Positions 18,214 through 26,849 of a stretch of 64,000 bases of DNA are shown in pieces. The DNA is taken from the NCBI GenBank assembly GCA_036500965.1, contig DASYBC010000057.1:1-64000 (forward strand). The letters run 5' to 3'. The stretch is from AP-15 sp036500965 (lineage in GTDB: Bacteria; Pseudomonadota; Alphaproteobacteria; ATCC43930; CGMCC-115725). A program made the translations under genes and the position numbers. The notes beneath the pieces are model-generated. The model did not search any database and had not been told where the DNA came from. It saw nothing but the letters and a program-made list of their open reading frames with translations. How positions within the stretch are numbered: the stretch's first letter is position 1; each line of letters begins with the position of its first letter.

Positions 18214-20745
18214 ATGCACGAAACCGTTCTAACCGTTTTTGCCGTCACCGCTCTTCTCGGGCTCGTCAGCCTGTTGCTGCCGCTGGCCGAGCGGTTCTCG
18301 ATCCCGTACACGGTGCTGTTGGCTCTGGTCGGGATCGCCATCGGCGGCGCCATCGACATCCCCGTCGCTTATCTGCATGGGGGTGCGCTCCGCGACATCA
18401 TCGGTACCTTGCACGATTTCGGGCTCAGCGCCGAATCGCTCTTATACATCTTTCTCCCGGCGCTGCTGTTCGAGACGGCGCTCAACGTCGATGTGCGGCA
18501 ATTGGGCGACGAGATGGCGCCGGTGCTGCTGCTCGCGGTTATTGGCGTCGTCGTCTGCACCCTGGTCGTCGGGTTCGCGCTCTGGCCGCTGGCTCCGGTC
18601 GGGGTGCTCGCCTGCATTATTCTGGGTGCGGTGATCGCGACGACCGACCCGGTGGCCGTGGTCGCGATCTTTCGCGATATCGGCGCGCCGCGCCGCTTGT
18701 CGACCCTGGTCCAGGGCGAGGCCCTGTTCAACGACGCCGCGGCGATCGCGATCTACTCGCTCGCCGTCGCCATCCTGAGCGGCGCTCGGCCGGCGAGCCC
18801 ATGGGACGGCGTGCTGACCTTTCTGCGTCAGTTCGGCGGCGGGCTCGGTGTCGGCTATGTCGCTGGCTGGGGCGCCGCCCTGTTCTTGCCGGTGCTGCGC
18901 TCGAACCGGCTGGCCGAAGCGACGATGACGATCGGCTTCGCCTATGCGATCTACATCGTCTGCGATCACTATTTCGGCGTTTCCGGGGTGGTTGCGGTCG
19001 CCGCCGCCGCGCTGATGGTCGGCGCCGAGGGCCGTCGCCGCCTGGCGCCATCGAATTTCGAGAGCCTGGTGGTCAGCTGGGAGCAGCTCGCCTTCTGGGC
19101 CAGCTCGCTGATCTTCCTGTTCGCGGCAATGCACACCCCGCAGCTCTTGGCCGCCGCCAGCTGGCGCGACCTGGCGCTCCTCGGCGCGCTGATCGCGGCG
19201 GCGCTGACCGCCCGCGCGCTGACGCTCTACGGGTTGATCCCGGTGCTGAGCTTTGCTCGCATCGCCCAGCCGATCGACGCCAACTACAAGCTGTTCATGC
19301 TGTGGGGCGGGATGCGCGGCGCGGTCTCGCTGGCCTTGGCCTTGGCGGCGACCGAGAACATGGCGCTGGCGCCCGAGATCCGCCAGTTCATCGGCGTCCT
19401 CGCCACCGGCTTTGTGCTGTTCACGCTCCTGGTGACGGCGCCGACGATGCGCCCGCTGATGCGGCTCTTACGGCTGGGCGATGCCCCGCCCGCCGAGATT
19501 GCTTTGCGCGAGCGGGTGATCGGGCTGTCGTTGTCGTCGATCGGCGACGAGATCGAGACCGTCGCTCGCGACCACGAGATCCCGCCGGAGGTTGTCGCGG
19601 AGGTCACCGTCGTCTACGGCGCGCGCAGCCGCAATCCCGCGGACATCGCCGAAGAGAACGCGCAGCTGCCGGCGGAGCTGCGCACCCGGGCGGCGCTGAG
19701 GGTGCTGGCCGACCGCGAGCAGGAGTTCTGCCTCGAATATTTCGAGGAAGGCACCGTGTCGCGGCGGGTCGCGGCTGCCTTGCTCGCCCATACCGCCCGG
19801 CTGCGCGACGCCGCGCGCACCCACGGCATCGACGGCTACCAGCAAACGGCGGCGCGGTTGCGCGGCTTTGGTCTCGGATATCGTCTGGCCTTGGCGCTGC
19901 ACCGGCGGATCGGCATTGCCGGCCCGCTCGCGCGGGAGATTGCCGATCGCTTCGAGGTGCAGATGGCGGCCCGCATCGTGCTGCGAAATCTGGCCGGGTT
20001 CAACCGCGCGCAAATCGGCCCGCTGTTCGGCAAGGGGCCGAGCGCGGCGATGGCCCGGCAGGTCGAGCTGCGGCTTGCCGAGATCGACCGCTCGATCGCG
20101 GCGCTGAAGCTGCAATATCCGGGCTACGCTCGTCAGCTTGCAGCGCAATATCTGGCCCGTGCCGCCGCGCGTTTCGAAGAGGAGAGATATCTTCGGTTGC
20201 GCGCCGAATCGATCATCAACCAGGATGTTTTCGAGGATCTGCAGCGTGAATTGCGGCGGCGCCGGCGCGCGGTCGAAGCGCGCACGGTGCTCGATCTCGG
20301 CTTGAAGAGCGACGATCTGGTCGGCAGGGTGCCGATGTTCGCCGCTCTCGACGAGGCCACCCGACGGTCGGTCGCCCGATTGCTGCGGCCCCGCCTGGCG
20401 GTGCCGGACGAAATCGTGGTGCGCCGCGGCGAGCGGGGCGACGCGATGTATTTCATTTCCTCGGGAGCGGTGGAAGTCCGCATTTCGCCCGAGCCGGTGC
20501 GGCTCGGCAGCGGCGAGTTTTTTGGCGAGCTGGCGCTCTTGGTCGCCGACCGGCGCAACGCCGACGTCGTGGCCCTCGGCTATTGCCAGCTGCTGAGCCT
20601 CGCGGCGCGCGACCTGAGCCGGCTGTTCGGCACCGAGCCCGCCCTGCGCGCTCACATCCAGGAGGTTGCCCGCGCCCGCAGCGCGGCGGCCGCATCCGGC
20701 CCCGGCCGGCCGCCGGTGGCCGACCCGGTCGGAGGCGCATCATGA
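18214..20745 (+). CDS. CPA1-type Na+/H+ antiporter with C-terminal cyclic-nucleotide-binding domain
   Basis: 843 residues. The first ~430 residues are a 12-13 helix cation/proton antiporter; the ion-binding motif is visible in ATTDPVAVVAIF (about 140) and the second functional region in GEALFNDAAAIAIYS (about 168). A long helical cytoplasmic region (430-700) follows. Residues ~710-830 are a cNMP-binding beta-barrel: EIVVRRGERGDAMYFISSG and the phosphate-binding cassette LGSGEFFGELALLVADRRNADV. The protein likely exports Na+ in exchange for H+ under nucleotide control, at the inner membrane. It is transcribed alone. Confidence 0.88.
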   Translation: MHETVLTVFAVTALLGLVSLLLPLAERFSIPYTVLLALVGIAIGGAIDIPVAYLHGGALRDIIGTLHDFGLSAESLLYIFLPALLFETALNVDVRQLGDEMAPVLLLAVIGVVVCTLVVGFALWPLAPVGVLACIILGAVIATTDPVAVVAIFRDIGAPRRLSTLVQGEALFNDAAAIAIYSLAVAILSGARPASPWDGVLTFLRQFGGGLGVGYVAGWGAALFLPVLRSNRLAEATMTIGFAYAIYIVCDHYFGVSGVVAVAAAALMVGAEGRRRLAPSNFESLVVSWEQLAFWASSLIFLFAAMHTPQLLAAASWRDLALLGALIAAALTARALTLYGLIPVLSFARIAQPIDANYKLFMLWGGMRGAVSLALALAATENMALAPEIRQFIGVLATGFVLFTLLVTAPTMRPLMRLLRLGDAPPAEIALRERVIGLSLSSIGDEIETVARDHEIPPEVVAEVTVVYGARSRNPADIAEENAQLPAELRTRAALRVLADREQEFCLEYFEEGTVSRRVAAALLAHTARLRDAARTHGIDGYQQTAARLRGFGLGYRLALALHRRIGIAGPLAREIADRFEVQMAARIVLRNLAGFNRAQIGPLFGKGPSAAMARQVELRLAEIDRSIAALKLQYPGYARQLAAQYLARAAARFEEERYLRLRAESIINQDVFEDLQRELRRRRRAVEARTVLDLGLKSDDLVGRVPMFAALDEATRRSVARLLRPRLAVPDEIVVRRGERGDAMYFISSGAVEVRISPEPVRLGSGEFFGELALLVADRRNADVVALGYCQLLSLAARDLSRLFGTEPALRAHIQEVARARSAAAASGPGRPPVADPVGGAS

Positions 20746-21471
20746 TAGGGGCAGTGTGCGCGGCGGTGCGGTTGTCAGGACGTTAAAGAAAACACCTTAG
20801 CCGCCAGTCTCGACCGAGCTGCTCGCTGCCTCGGCCCGAACGGAACCGGCGGATTGCGGCCAAGGCCAACAACGGGTCGGGCCGCCAATCGCTCGATCCG
20901 GTCGCGGCTCTCGATGCCGTGGCAACGCTGTTTGCGCGGTGTGGCGGCGATGATCCGCCGAGGCTCTCGGCGGTCGTCGGAAAATTTTACGCCCGGCGCT
21001 GCGACAAAAGTGTCGGAGAATCTTACATCAGGCTGACCAGTGCGGATCGAGTTCATCTTTATCCCATTGATCCACCGGAACGTATAAAAGATCGCCGACT
21101 TCTTTAACCATCATTGGGAACGTCATCGCGCCTTCAGCACCCGACGGCGAGCGTCGGTGGAATTGACACTTTTTTGCCGCCGGTCCGGCAAGTTACCACT
21201 ATCTCGCTGATAACGTTCCGACAATTTAGCTGGCCCGCAGCTTGCATATCTATACGTCAGGTAACCGCAAAAGGCGCCTTCGCGATGACAGGTTTCGTCC
21301 GCCACCGGCCGGGCCGCGCATGGCCGGACGCAGATCCGCGCGGTCGCTGCCCGCTTCAGGTGGATGCGCCGGTCGATCTTTACGATCGCCGTTGGCGCCG
21401 GTCGCGGGCGGTTTCCTGACGCTGCAACCGGTGCGCCGCGCTGTCGCGCGAGATATGGCAGGGGGGCTTCG
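20746..21471. other. Regulatory region upstream of the sigma-54 activator gene
   Basis: 726 bp without a credible gene. It holds paired sequence elements that look like protein-binding sites: TCGGAAAATTTTAC (20977-20990) and its near copy TCGGAGAATCTTAC (21013-21026); the palindrome CGACA-AAAG-TGTCG (21002-21015); the inverted half site TTCCGACA (21216-21223); and TTGCCG-CCGGTC-CGGCAA (21174-21191). A sigma-54 promoter follows at 21231-21246. The predicted 5' leader of the activator mRNA is about 210 bases. Confidence 0.5.
21231..21246 (+). promoter_or_regulatory. Sigma-54 promoter of the activator gene
   Basis: TGGCCCGCAGCTTGCA matches the -24/-12 pattern TGGCNNN-N4-TTGCW with exact spacing. 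GG is at 21232-21233 and GC at 21244-21245. Sigma-54 polymerase needs an enhancer-binding activator, so the activator gene may control itself. Confidence 0.65.
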
Positions 21472-22629
21472 ATGAGCAGCCGGACGGTCATGCAGTTCGA
21501 AGGCGCGATGCGCCGCTGGGGGCAATCGTCGGTTAGCCCGGCGTCGGTCAGCCCGGCGCTTGACGCCAGCGCGGGAGCGGGCGAGGCGGCGTCGGTCACG
21601 CCGCCGCTGTTCATGGTCGGCAACAGCCCGGTGATGCTCGAGGTGTTCGACCAGGTGCGCCGCTTTGCCACCTGCGATGTGCCGGTGCTGATCACCGGCG
21701 AGAGCGGCACCGGCAAGGAATTGGTCGCGCGCGCGATCCACGAGCGCTCGGCGCGGGCGCGCGGGCCTTACGTTGCGCTTAATTGCGCGGCGGTGCCGGC
21801 GACCTTGATCGCCTCCGAGCTGTTCGGCTACGAAAAAGGGGCGTTCACCGGGGCCACGGCGCGCAAGCACGGGCACATCGAGCACGCCCATCGCGGCACG
21901 CTCTTTCTCGACGAGATCGGCGACATGCCGATCGACCTGCAAGGGCTCTTGCTGCGCTTTTTGCAGGAAGGCGAAATTCTGCGGGTCGGCGGGCGCCAGC
22001 CGATCAAGGTCGATGTCCGCGTCGTCGCCGCCACCAATGTTCGGCTGCGCGAAGCGATCGCCGCCGGCAGGCTGCGCGAGGACCTTTACTACCGGCTCAA
22101 TGTGTTGACCTTGCAGCTGCCGGCGCTGCGCGAGCGCGACGGCGACGTCGAGGTGCTGGCGACCTATTTCCTGCGCCAGATCGCGCACGAGCTGGGACGC
22201 GAGCTGAACGGCTTCGCCCCCGCGGCGCTCTCGGCGATGCTGGCCTATCCGTGGCCCGGCAATGTGCGCGAGCTGATCGCTACCTTGCGCCGCGCCGCGG
22301 TGCTGACCAACGGCCCGCTGATCGAGCTCGCCGATTTGCGCCTCGAGGTGCAGCTGGCGCCGGCGCGGCCGAGCCTCGCTATGCGCGCGCTGCGGCCGCG
22401 GGCCGCGGTGCGGCCAAAGCCGGGCAGCGCCGGCGAGCGCGACGCAATCCTGCGGGCGCTGCAGGACAGCCGGTTCAATATCACCCGCGCAGCCCAGCTG
22501 TTGGGCGTGGCCCGCGCCACCTTGTACCGCATGCTGCAGCGCAACGGAATCGAGCTGGCGCAGCACTATCTGGTGCAGCCGACCGAGCCGGAGGCGCCGT
22601 TCGAGTCAGGCGTGGGGACGCCCGAATGA
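21472..22629 (+). CDS. Sigma-54-dependent Fis-family transcriptional activator lacking a receiver domain
   Basis: 385 residues from the ATG at 21472, which follows an AGGGGGG ribosome site; the upstream in-frame extension is not protein-like. The N-terminal ~45 residues are Ser/Ala-rich and carry no sensor or receiver domain. The AAA+ domain (about 46-280) has Walker A GESGTGKE (76-83), the sigma-54 contact loop GAFTGA (123-128) and Walker B LFLDEIGD. A Fis-type helix-turn-helix (RFNITRAAQLLGVARATLYR) lies near 335-354. With no input domain, control is probably by its own synthesis or a partner protein, as with PspF. The next gene downstream has a sigma-54 promoter, its likely target. Confidence 0.88.
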   Translation: MSSRTVMQFEGAMRRWGQSSVSPASVSPALDASAGAGEAASVTPPLFMVGNSPVMLEVFDQVRRFATCDVPVLITGESGTGKELVARAIHERSARARGPYVALNCAAVPATLIASELFGYEKGAFTGATARKHGHIEHAHRGTLFLDEIGDMPIDLQGLLLRFLQEGEILRVGGRQPIKVDVRVVAATNVRLREAIAAGRLREDLYYRLNVLTLQLPALRERDGDVEVLATYFLRQIAHELGRELNGFAPAALSAMLAYPWPGNVRELIATLRRAAVLTNGPLIELADLRLEVQLAPARPSLAMRALRPRAAVRPKPGSAGERDAILRALQDSRFNITRAAQLLGVARATLYRMLQRNGIELAQHYLVQPTEPEAPFESGVGTPE

Positions 22630-22740
22630 ACCCGCTGAGACAGGGCCGTGGCGGACCCTTCGGGCGCTTGCCGGCGAACCCGGTCGGACCTGCCCGGCGC
22701 GCGGCTGCGGGGGCGCAGATCGCCTCGCCGCGTGCGACAC

Positions 22741-22777
22741 GACAGCTGTCTCACTGCGATATGTCGCAACTGTCTCA
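22741..22777 (+). promoter_or_regulatory. Likely enhancer site for the sigma-54 activator
   Basis: Three TGTCKCA heptamers lie in a row: TGTCTCA (22747-22753), TGTCGCA (22762-22768) and TGTCTCA (22771-22777). The first overlaps the palindrome GACAGCTGTC (22741-22750) and the second forms TGCGA-TATG-TCGCA. They are about 95-125 bp before the -24 element, a normal distance for an enhancer-binding protein. Confidence 0.5.
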
Positions 22778-22868
22778 GTGGAACATGATCCCCCACAAGG
22801 AATTAACAATTCATTGCCAAACCTTTGAAATCGATAGGATTCTGCCAGCGTTACGAGATGCCGGAACT

Positions 22869-22884
22869 TGGCATATCGATTGCT
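22869..22884 (+). promoter_or_regulatory. Sigma-54 promoter of the repeat-protein operon
   Basis: TGGCATATCGATTGCT matches the -24/-12 consensus with exact spacing (GG at 22870-22871, GC at 22882-22883). Transcription would start near 22896, giving a leader of about 120 bases before the ATG at 23018. Confidence 0.75.
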
Positions 22885-23017
22885 GGTCAACAGGGGTCGG
22901 CGTGTGAGCGTGCGAGCGACCTGGGCGGCGGTGCCGCGGGCGGGGACCTCAACCGAAGCAGGCAGGCGTGTCATGGCTTCCGCCGCAGGGGCGGGGAAAA
23001 CGAAGAGGAAAGACGTT

Positions 23018-24670
23018 ATGCGGAATCTTTTGTTAGCAACTTGCGCTGTCCTCGCCCTGAGCGCGGGCGTCAGCGTGGCGCAGGCCCAGACGACCAACAA
23101 CGGCGCCGCCGCCACCGCCAAGAAGAGCACGGCGGTGCAGGCCAATAACAACACACTCACCTCGACCAAGACCAACACGAACAGCAGCACCAACACCAAG
23201 ACCGTTGGCTCCAACAACACCAAGACGACCACGGTGACGCCGACCACCACCAAGACCAACACCAACACTGCCACCAACAACGGCGCCGCCGCCAGCAAGG
23301 GCAGCACCGCGGTTCAGGCCAACAACAACAGCCTGCTCTCCGGCAACACCAAGACCAACACCAACACCAAGACCACCTCGGTCAGCAAGACCAGCACGCC
23401 GACAGCCACCTCGAGCGGCACCGGTAGCGCGGCCGCCAACAACGGCAGCACTTCGGTCAGCAAGGGCAACGGCAACACCAAGACCACCTCGGTCAGCAAG
23501 ACCAACACCAACACGCCGACCGCGAGCGGCACCAACAGCGCTGCCGCGGACAATGGCGGGGCGTCCAACACCGGCGCGGCCGCCAACGGCAAGAAGAGCA
23601 CCGCGGTTCAGGCGAACGGCAACAGCCTGCTCTCCGGCAACACCAAGACCACGACCACCACCAAAACCAATACCAACACCGTAAGCTCGGCCGGCAACAG
23701 CGCCGCCGCCAATAACGGCAGCACCTCGGTCAGCAAGGGCAACGGCAACACCAAGACCAACACCAGCAACAGCAGCACCGCCGGCACCGGCAGCCCATCC
23801 GCCAACAATGGCGGCGTCGCTGTCAACAGGGATTCCGGCAACACCAAGACCGTGTCGGTCAGCAAGACCAGCACCACCACCCCGACCGCCAGCGTCGGCG
23901 GCAGCGGCAGCGCCGCCACCGCCAATAACGGCGGCAAGAACATCAAGTCGGGCAACACGCTCGACTCCGGCAACACCAAGACCACCACGACGTCGTCGAC
24001 CGGCTCGGACAGCCCGGTTGCCAATAACGGCGGCAAGAACATCAACTCCGGCAACACCAAGACCGTGTCGGTCAGCAAGACCAACACCAAGACCACCACC
24101 GCGACCACGGCCGGCGCCAACAGCCCGAACGCGGCCAATGGCAGCACGGTGAGCAACTCCGGCAACACCACCACCAAGACCGCCGGAGCCACGTCGTCGG
24201 GCAGCACGGGTGGCACCGCCGCGGCGACGAATGGCGGCAAGGCGACCAACGTCAACAACGGCGGCAACACCACGACCACCACCACCAGCACAATGAACAA
24301 CAACAGCAAGGCCAACAGCAGCACCAACAACAAGACCGAAAACAACATCAAGGGTCTGCTGAGCGACTCGGTGGTCGGGAGCGGCTCGCTGAGCCAGTCG
24401 ACGACCCGCACCGTGACCGATACCTTCACCGGGTCGGCCTACAACCAGGCGTCGGTCAGCGGCAACCACTACGTCGCGAATGCAACCGGCTACAGCGGCA
24501 ATGTGTCGATGACCAACTCGATGGGCGGTCAGGGCATCCTGCAGGCCAACCAGAACACCGGCGCCGGCTCGGTGCAGCAGAACTCGGTGGCCCTCACCTC
24601 GACCGTCGGCGGCAATGGCGGCGGGTTGAACGGGTTCAGCCCGACGCTTACGGGCACGACGGCCCGCTAG
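23018..24670 (+). CDS. Secreted Asn/Thr-rich repeat protein, candidate fibre subunit
   Basis: 550 residues from the ATG at 23018, chosen because GAGGAAAGA precedes it and a clean signal peptide follows (RNLLLATCAVLALSAGVSVAQAQ). From residue ~25 to ~440 the chain is low-complexity and built of Asn, Thr, Ser, Lys, Gly and Ala: repeated NTKT, NNGGKN, SVSKT, SAAANNGSTSVSKGNGNTKT and STAVQANNN blocks in irregular order. The last ~110 residues are different and non-repetitive, with alternating polar and hydrophobic strands such as QANQNTGAGSVQQNSVALTS. There are no internal Cys and few aromatic residues. This composition fits an extracellular or amyloid-like fibre. It is the first gene after the sigma-54 promoter. 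Confidence 0.75.
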   Translation: MRNLLLATCAVLALSAGVSVAQAQTTNNGAAATAKKSTAVQANNNTLTSTKTNTNSSTNTKTVGSNNTKTTTVTPTTTKTNTNTATNNGAAASKGSTAVQANNNSLLSGNTKTNTNTKTTSVSKTSTPTATSSGTGSAAANNGSTSVSKGNGNTKTTSVSKTNTNTPTASGTNSAAADNGGASNTGAAANGKKSTAVQANGNSLLSGNTKTTTTTKTNTNTVSSAGNSAAANNGSTSVSKGNGNTKTNTSNSSTAGTGSPSANNGGVAVNRDSGNTKTVSVSKTSTTTPTASVGGSGSAATANNGGKNIKSGNTLDSGNTKTTTTSSTGSDSPVANNGGKNINSGNTKTVSVSKTNTKTTTATTAGANSPNAANGSTVSNSGNTTTKTAGATSSGSTGGTAAATNGGKATNVNNGGNTTTTTTSTMNNNSKANSSTNNKTENNIKGLLSDSVVGSGSLSQSTTRTVTDTFTGSAYNQASVSGNHYVANATGYSGNVSMTNSMGGQGILQANQNTGAGSVQQNSVALTSTVGGNGGGLNGFSPTLTGTTAR

Positions 24671-24693
24671 ACAGCACGTTCGACTGGAGCGGT

Positions 24694-24721
24694 CCGCATC
24701 GCCGGAAAACCGGCGGTGCGG
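24694..24721 (+). other. Strong intercistronic stem-loop
   Basis: Two 12-base arms (24694-24705 and 24710-24721) pair with one G-U wobble around an AAAA loop. No T-run follows, so it is more likely a processing or stabilising hairpin, or a partial attenuator, than a full terminator. It lies between the repeat-protein gene and the next gene and could set their relative levels. Confidence 0.6.
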
Positions 24722-24775
24722 GCCGTGCTTTCCCAAGGGCCCGATTGATTAAGACGAACGACAGGGATCGAACAG

Positions 24776-25147
24776 ATGAAAGCATCCGCGATCTGGGCCG
24801 CCGCCTCGCTCTTCGCAGCGCTCGCCGGCGGCACCGGCTCATGCCTGGCGGCTGAGGGCGCGGCGCCGACGCCATCGGCGGCGGTGCTGCGCCTTTTGGC
24901 CGGGACCGTCGTGCCGAGCGCCGAGCTCGGCCGCGAGCGGGCGCGCGGCATCTCCGTCAATGTCAATGGCTCGGCGTTGAACAACGGCAATTCCACCGGC
25001 AACGCGGTTCTCGCCAGCCCGATCACCGGCTTGATCGACAACGAGCATTCGATCAACAACAATGTCGGCATCACCTCGGTCTTGCAGAATTTCGGCAACA
25101 ACTCGGTGATGCAGACCAGCACCACGATTAATATTAGTGTTCATTGA
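24776..25147 (+). CDS. Small secreted protein with a leader-like motif, fibre locus
   Basis: 123 residues. A signal peptide (IWAAASLFAALAGGTGSCLAAE) is followed by a linker and then VVPSAELGRERARGISVNVNG (46-66). The segment S-x-x-x-L-x-x-x-R-x-x-G resembles a double-glycine-type leader end. The remaining 60 residues are Asn/Ser-rich alternating strands (NVGITSVLQNFGNNSVMQTS), like the C-terminal part of the preceding protein. It may be a minor subunit or nucleator. It lies 105 bp after the repeat protein and 30 bp before the peptidase gene. Confidence 0.7.
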   Translation: MKASAIWAAASLFAALAGGTGSCLAAEGAAPTPSAAVLRLLAGTVVPSAELGRERARGISVNVNGSALNNGNSTGNAVLASPITGLIDNEHSINNNVGITSVLQNFGNNSVMQTSTTINISVH

Positions 25148-25177
25148 CCGCCGCGCCGACGCGTTGTAGCATTCGTT

Positions 25178-25924
25178 ATGAGGATTGGACCGTGGGCCAT
25201 GCGGCGGCGGGCAAAGCGGCGGCCGATCGCCTCGGCATTATGGCCCGGCGCCCTGCTGTTGGCCGGAGCGCTCAATCCGGCGCAGGCCGGATCGATGTAT
25301 CTCGACAATGTCGGGATCGGCGGCGGCGCCATATCGCTCAAGGTGCAGAGTTTTCAGGAGCAGAAATATCAGGCGACGATTGCCCAGGAGCACGATTTTT
25401 CCTGCGGCTCTGCGGCGCTCGCCACCCTGCTGACCTACAATTACGCGATGCCGGTCAGCGAGGCCGGCGTGTTCAAAGACATGATCGTGAACGGCAACAA
25501 GAAGGTGATCAGCGAGTCCGGGTTCTCGCTGCTCGACATCAAGAACTACCTGACCCGGCACGGGCTCGAATCGAACGGCTATCGGGCGCCCCTCAGCAAG
25601 CTCGAGGAGGTCCGGCTGCCGGCGATCGTGCTGTTGAATGTGCGCGGCTACCTGCATTTTGTCGTGCTCGAGGGGGTCGAGAACGGGCGGGTGCTGCTGG
25701 CCGACCCAGCCAATGGGATGCGCAGCGAGCCGGTTGGCGTGTTCCAGTCGCAGTGGAGCGGCATATTTTTTCTGATCTTGAGCCATGTCGAGCGCGGCCA
25801 AAAGAGCTTCAACAGCGACCAGAAATGGGCCTCGGCACCGGCGCCGCCCTGGGCGTTGACCCGCTACGCGCTCGATCTGGCCACCTTGTCGCAGGCGGGC
25901 CTGCTCAACCTCTTCAGGTTTTAG
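25178..25924 (+). CDS. Exported C39-type cysteine peptidase (FapD-like)
   Basis: 248 residues with a signal peptide or anchor near 18-37, so the domain faces the periplasm. The papain-like C39 core is intact: oxyanion Gln70, catalytic Cys76 in EHDFSCGSAALATLL, His160 in GYLHFVVLEG and Asp176 in LLADPANG. C39 domains of bacteriocin exporters cut after double-glycine leaders; the stand-alone version FapD belongs to the Pseudomonas Fap amyloid system. Here it most likely processes or gates neighbouring secreted proteins. An alternative start at 25199 gives a shorter leader. A 12-base spacer and a tandem duplication follow the stop. Confidence 0.85.
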   Translation: MRIGPWAMRRRAKRRPIASALWPGALLLAGALNPAQAGSMYLDNVGIGGGAISLKVQSFQEQKYQATIAQEHDFSCGSAALATLLTYNYAMPVSEAGVFKDMIVNGNKKVISESGFSLLDIKNYLTRHGLESNGYRAPLSKLEEVRLPAIVLLNVRGYLHFVVLEGVENGRVLLADPANGMRSEPVGVFQSQWSGIFFLILSHVERGQKSFNSDQKWASAPAPPWALTRYALDLATLSQAGLLNLFRF

Positions 25925-25961
25925 GGCCTGTTCCGGTTCTAGGGCCAGTTCCGGTCTTAGG
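25922..25961 (+). repeat. 18-bp tandem duplication starting at the peptidase stop codon
   Basis: Units TAGGGCCTGTTCCGGTTC (25922-25939) and TAGGGCCAGTTCCGGTCT (25940-25957), then TAGG. The first TAG is the stop codon of the peptidase gene, so the duplication repeats the stop. Confidence 0.75.
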
Positions 25962-25985
25962 AAATGCGTCCCACGGGAGGGCGAC

Positions 25986-26720
25986 GTGACCTGCCTGCCA
26001 GCACTGCTCACGGCTTGCGCCGTGATTGCGGCAAGCCTGCTCGGGGGGTGCTCGGACAATGCCATCGTCGGCGGCGGGGACACCGCCGCGCCGCCGCCCG
26101 CGGTGCAGAGCGCTGCGGCGGCGCCGACCGCGCCGCAACAATCGGGCCAGCAACAATTGGGCGAGCAGCTGGCCAGCGCCGCGCTCGACAACCACGCCCT
26201 CAGCCAAATTCGCGGCGGGTTCGAGGCCAGCTCCGGGGTGGTGCTGAACTTCGCCTTCCAGCAGGCGACGTTTGTCGACCATAATCTCGCCCAAACCGTG
26301 GTGGTGCCGACCCTGACGATTTCGCCGGGCGCCGGAGGCGTCTCGGTTGCCGGCATGTCGCCGATGACCGGCGCAACAGCCCCGAACGTGAATGTCAGCT
26401 CGCTGACCGGCCTCGGCGTGCCGGCGCAAAGCCAATCCGCGATCAGCGGGGCTAAGCTGCTGGCCAACGGCACCGTGCAGACGCAGGTCAGCGTCGCCGC
26501 CCCGGTGATCCAGGCGCTGGTCAACAGCGGCATGACGTCGATTGTCAGCAGCCTCGGCAATGGCGGGTTGACCAGCATCATCAGCAACACCGCCAACAAC
26601 CGGCTGGTCCAGCAGATGACGACGATCGATATCGGGGTCACCGGGTTGTCCAGCTTGATGCAGCAGAGCACGGCCGCGACCGTGCTGAACCGGCTCAGCG
26701 GCCCGAATTTGTTCCGATGA
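25986..26720 (+). CDS. Lipoprotein with an internal double-glycine motif, fibre locus
   Basis: 244 residues starting with GTG after a GGGAGGG ribosome site. The signal peptide ends in the lipobox LGGC (Cys22). An Ala/Gln/Pro linker leads to ASAALDNHALSQIRGGFEAS (64-83), which matches the double-glycine leader pattern L-x-x-x-x-L-x-x-I-x-G-G with GG at 77-78. The remainder is a Val/Thr/Asn-rich beta-like domain with repeats such as GMTSIVSSLGNGGLTSIISN. It could be a surface anchor or accessory subunit, and a candidate substrate of the upstream C39 peptidase. I do not recognise a named family. Confidence 0.7.
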   Translation: MTCLPALLTACAVIAASLLGGCSDNAIVGGGDTAAPPPAVQSAAAAPTAPQQSGQQQLGEQLASAALDNHALSQIRGGFEASSGVVLNFAFQQATFVDHNLAQTVVVPTLTISPGAGGVSVAGMSPMTGATAPNVNVSSLTGLGVPAQSQSAISGAKLLANGTVQTQVSVAAPVIQALVNSGMTSIVSSLGNGGLTSIISNTANNRLVQQMTTIDIGVTGLSSLMQQSTAATVLNRLSGPNLFR

Positions 26721-26849
26721 AGGCGTCCCGATGTGATTGCAACCGATGGCAAATCGCGGCACTGGTCTAGCGCTGAACTTGGCCGGGCCGCCGGCGTTTG
26801 CGCGGTCGAGGGTTGCGATGCGCACCGGGAGGGGGTTGGGGGGTTGGCG

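Noticed and set aside
23090..24340. Possible CRISPR array in the repetitive stretch
   Set aside because: Repeats are short, irregular and coding, with no constant spacer length and no cas genes nearby.
23033..24736. 567-codon open frame antisense to the repeat protein
   Set aside because: The antisense of Asn/Thr/Lys codons gives a Val/Leu/Gly-rich string without a real start; the sense strand has a signal peptide and ribosome site.
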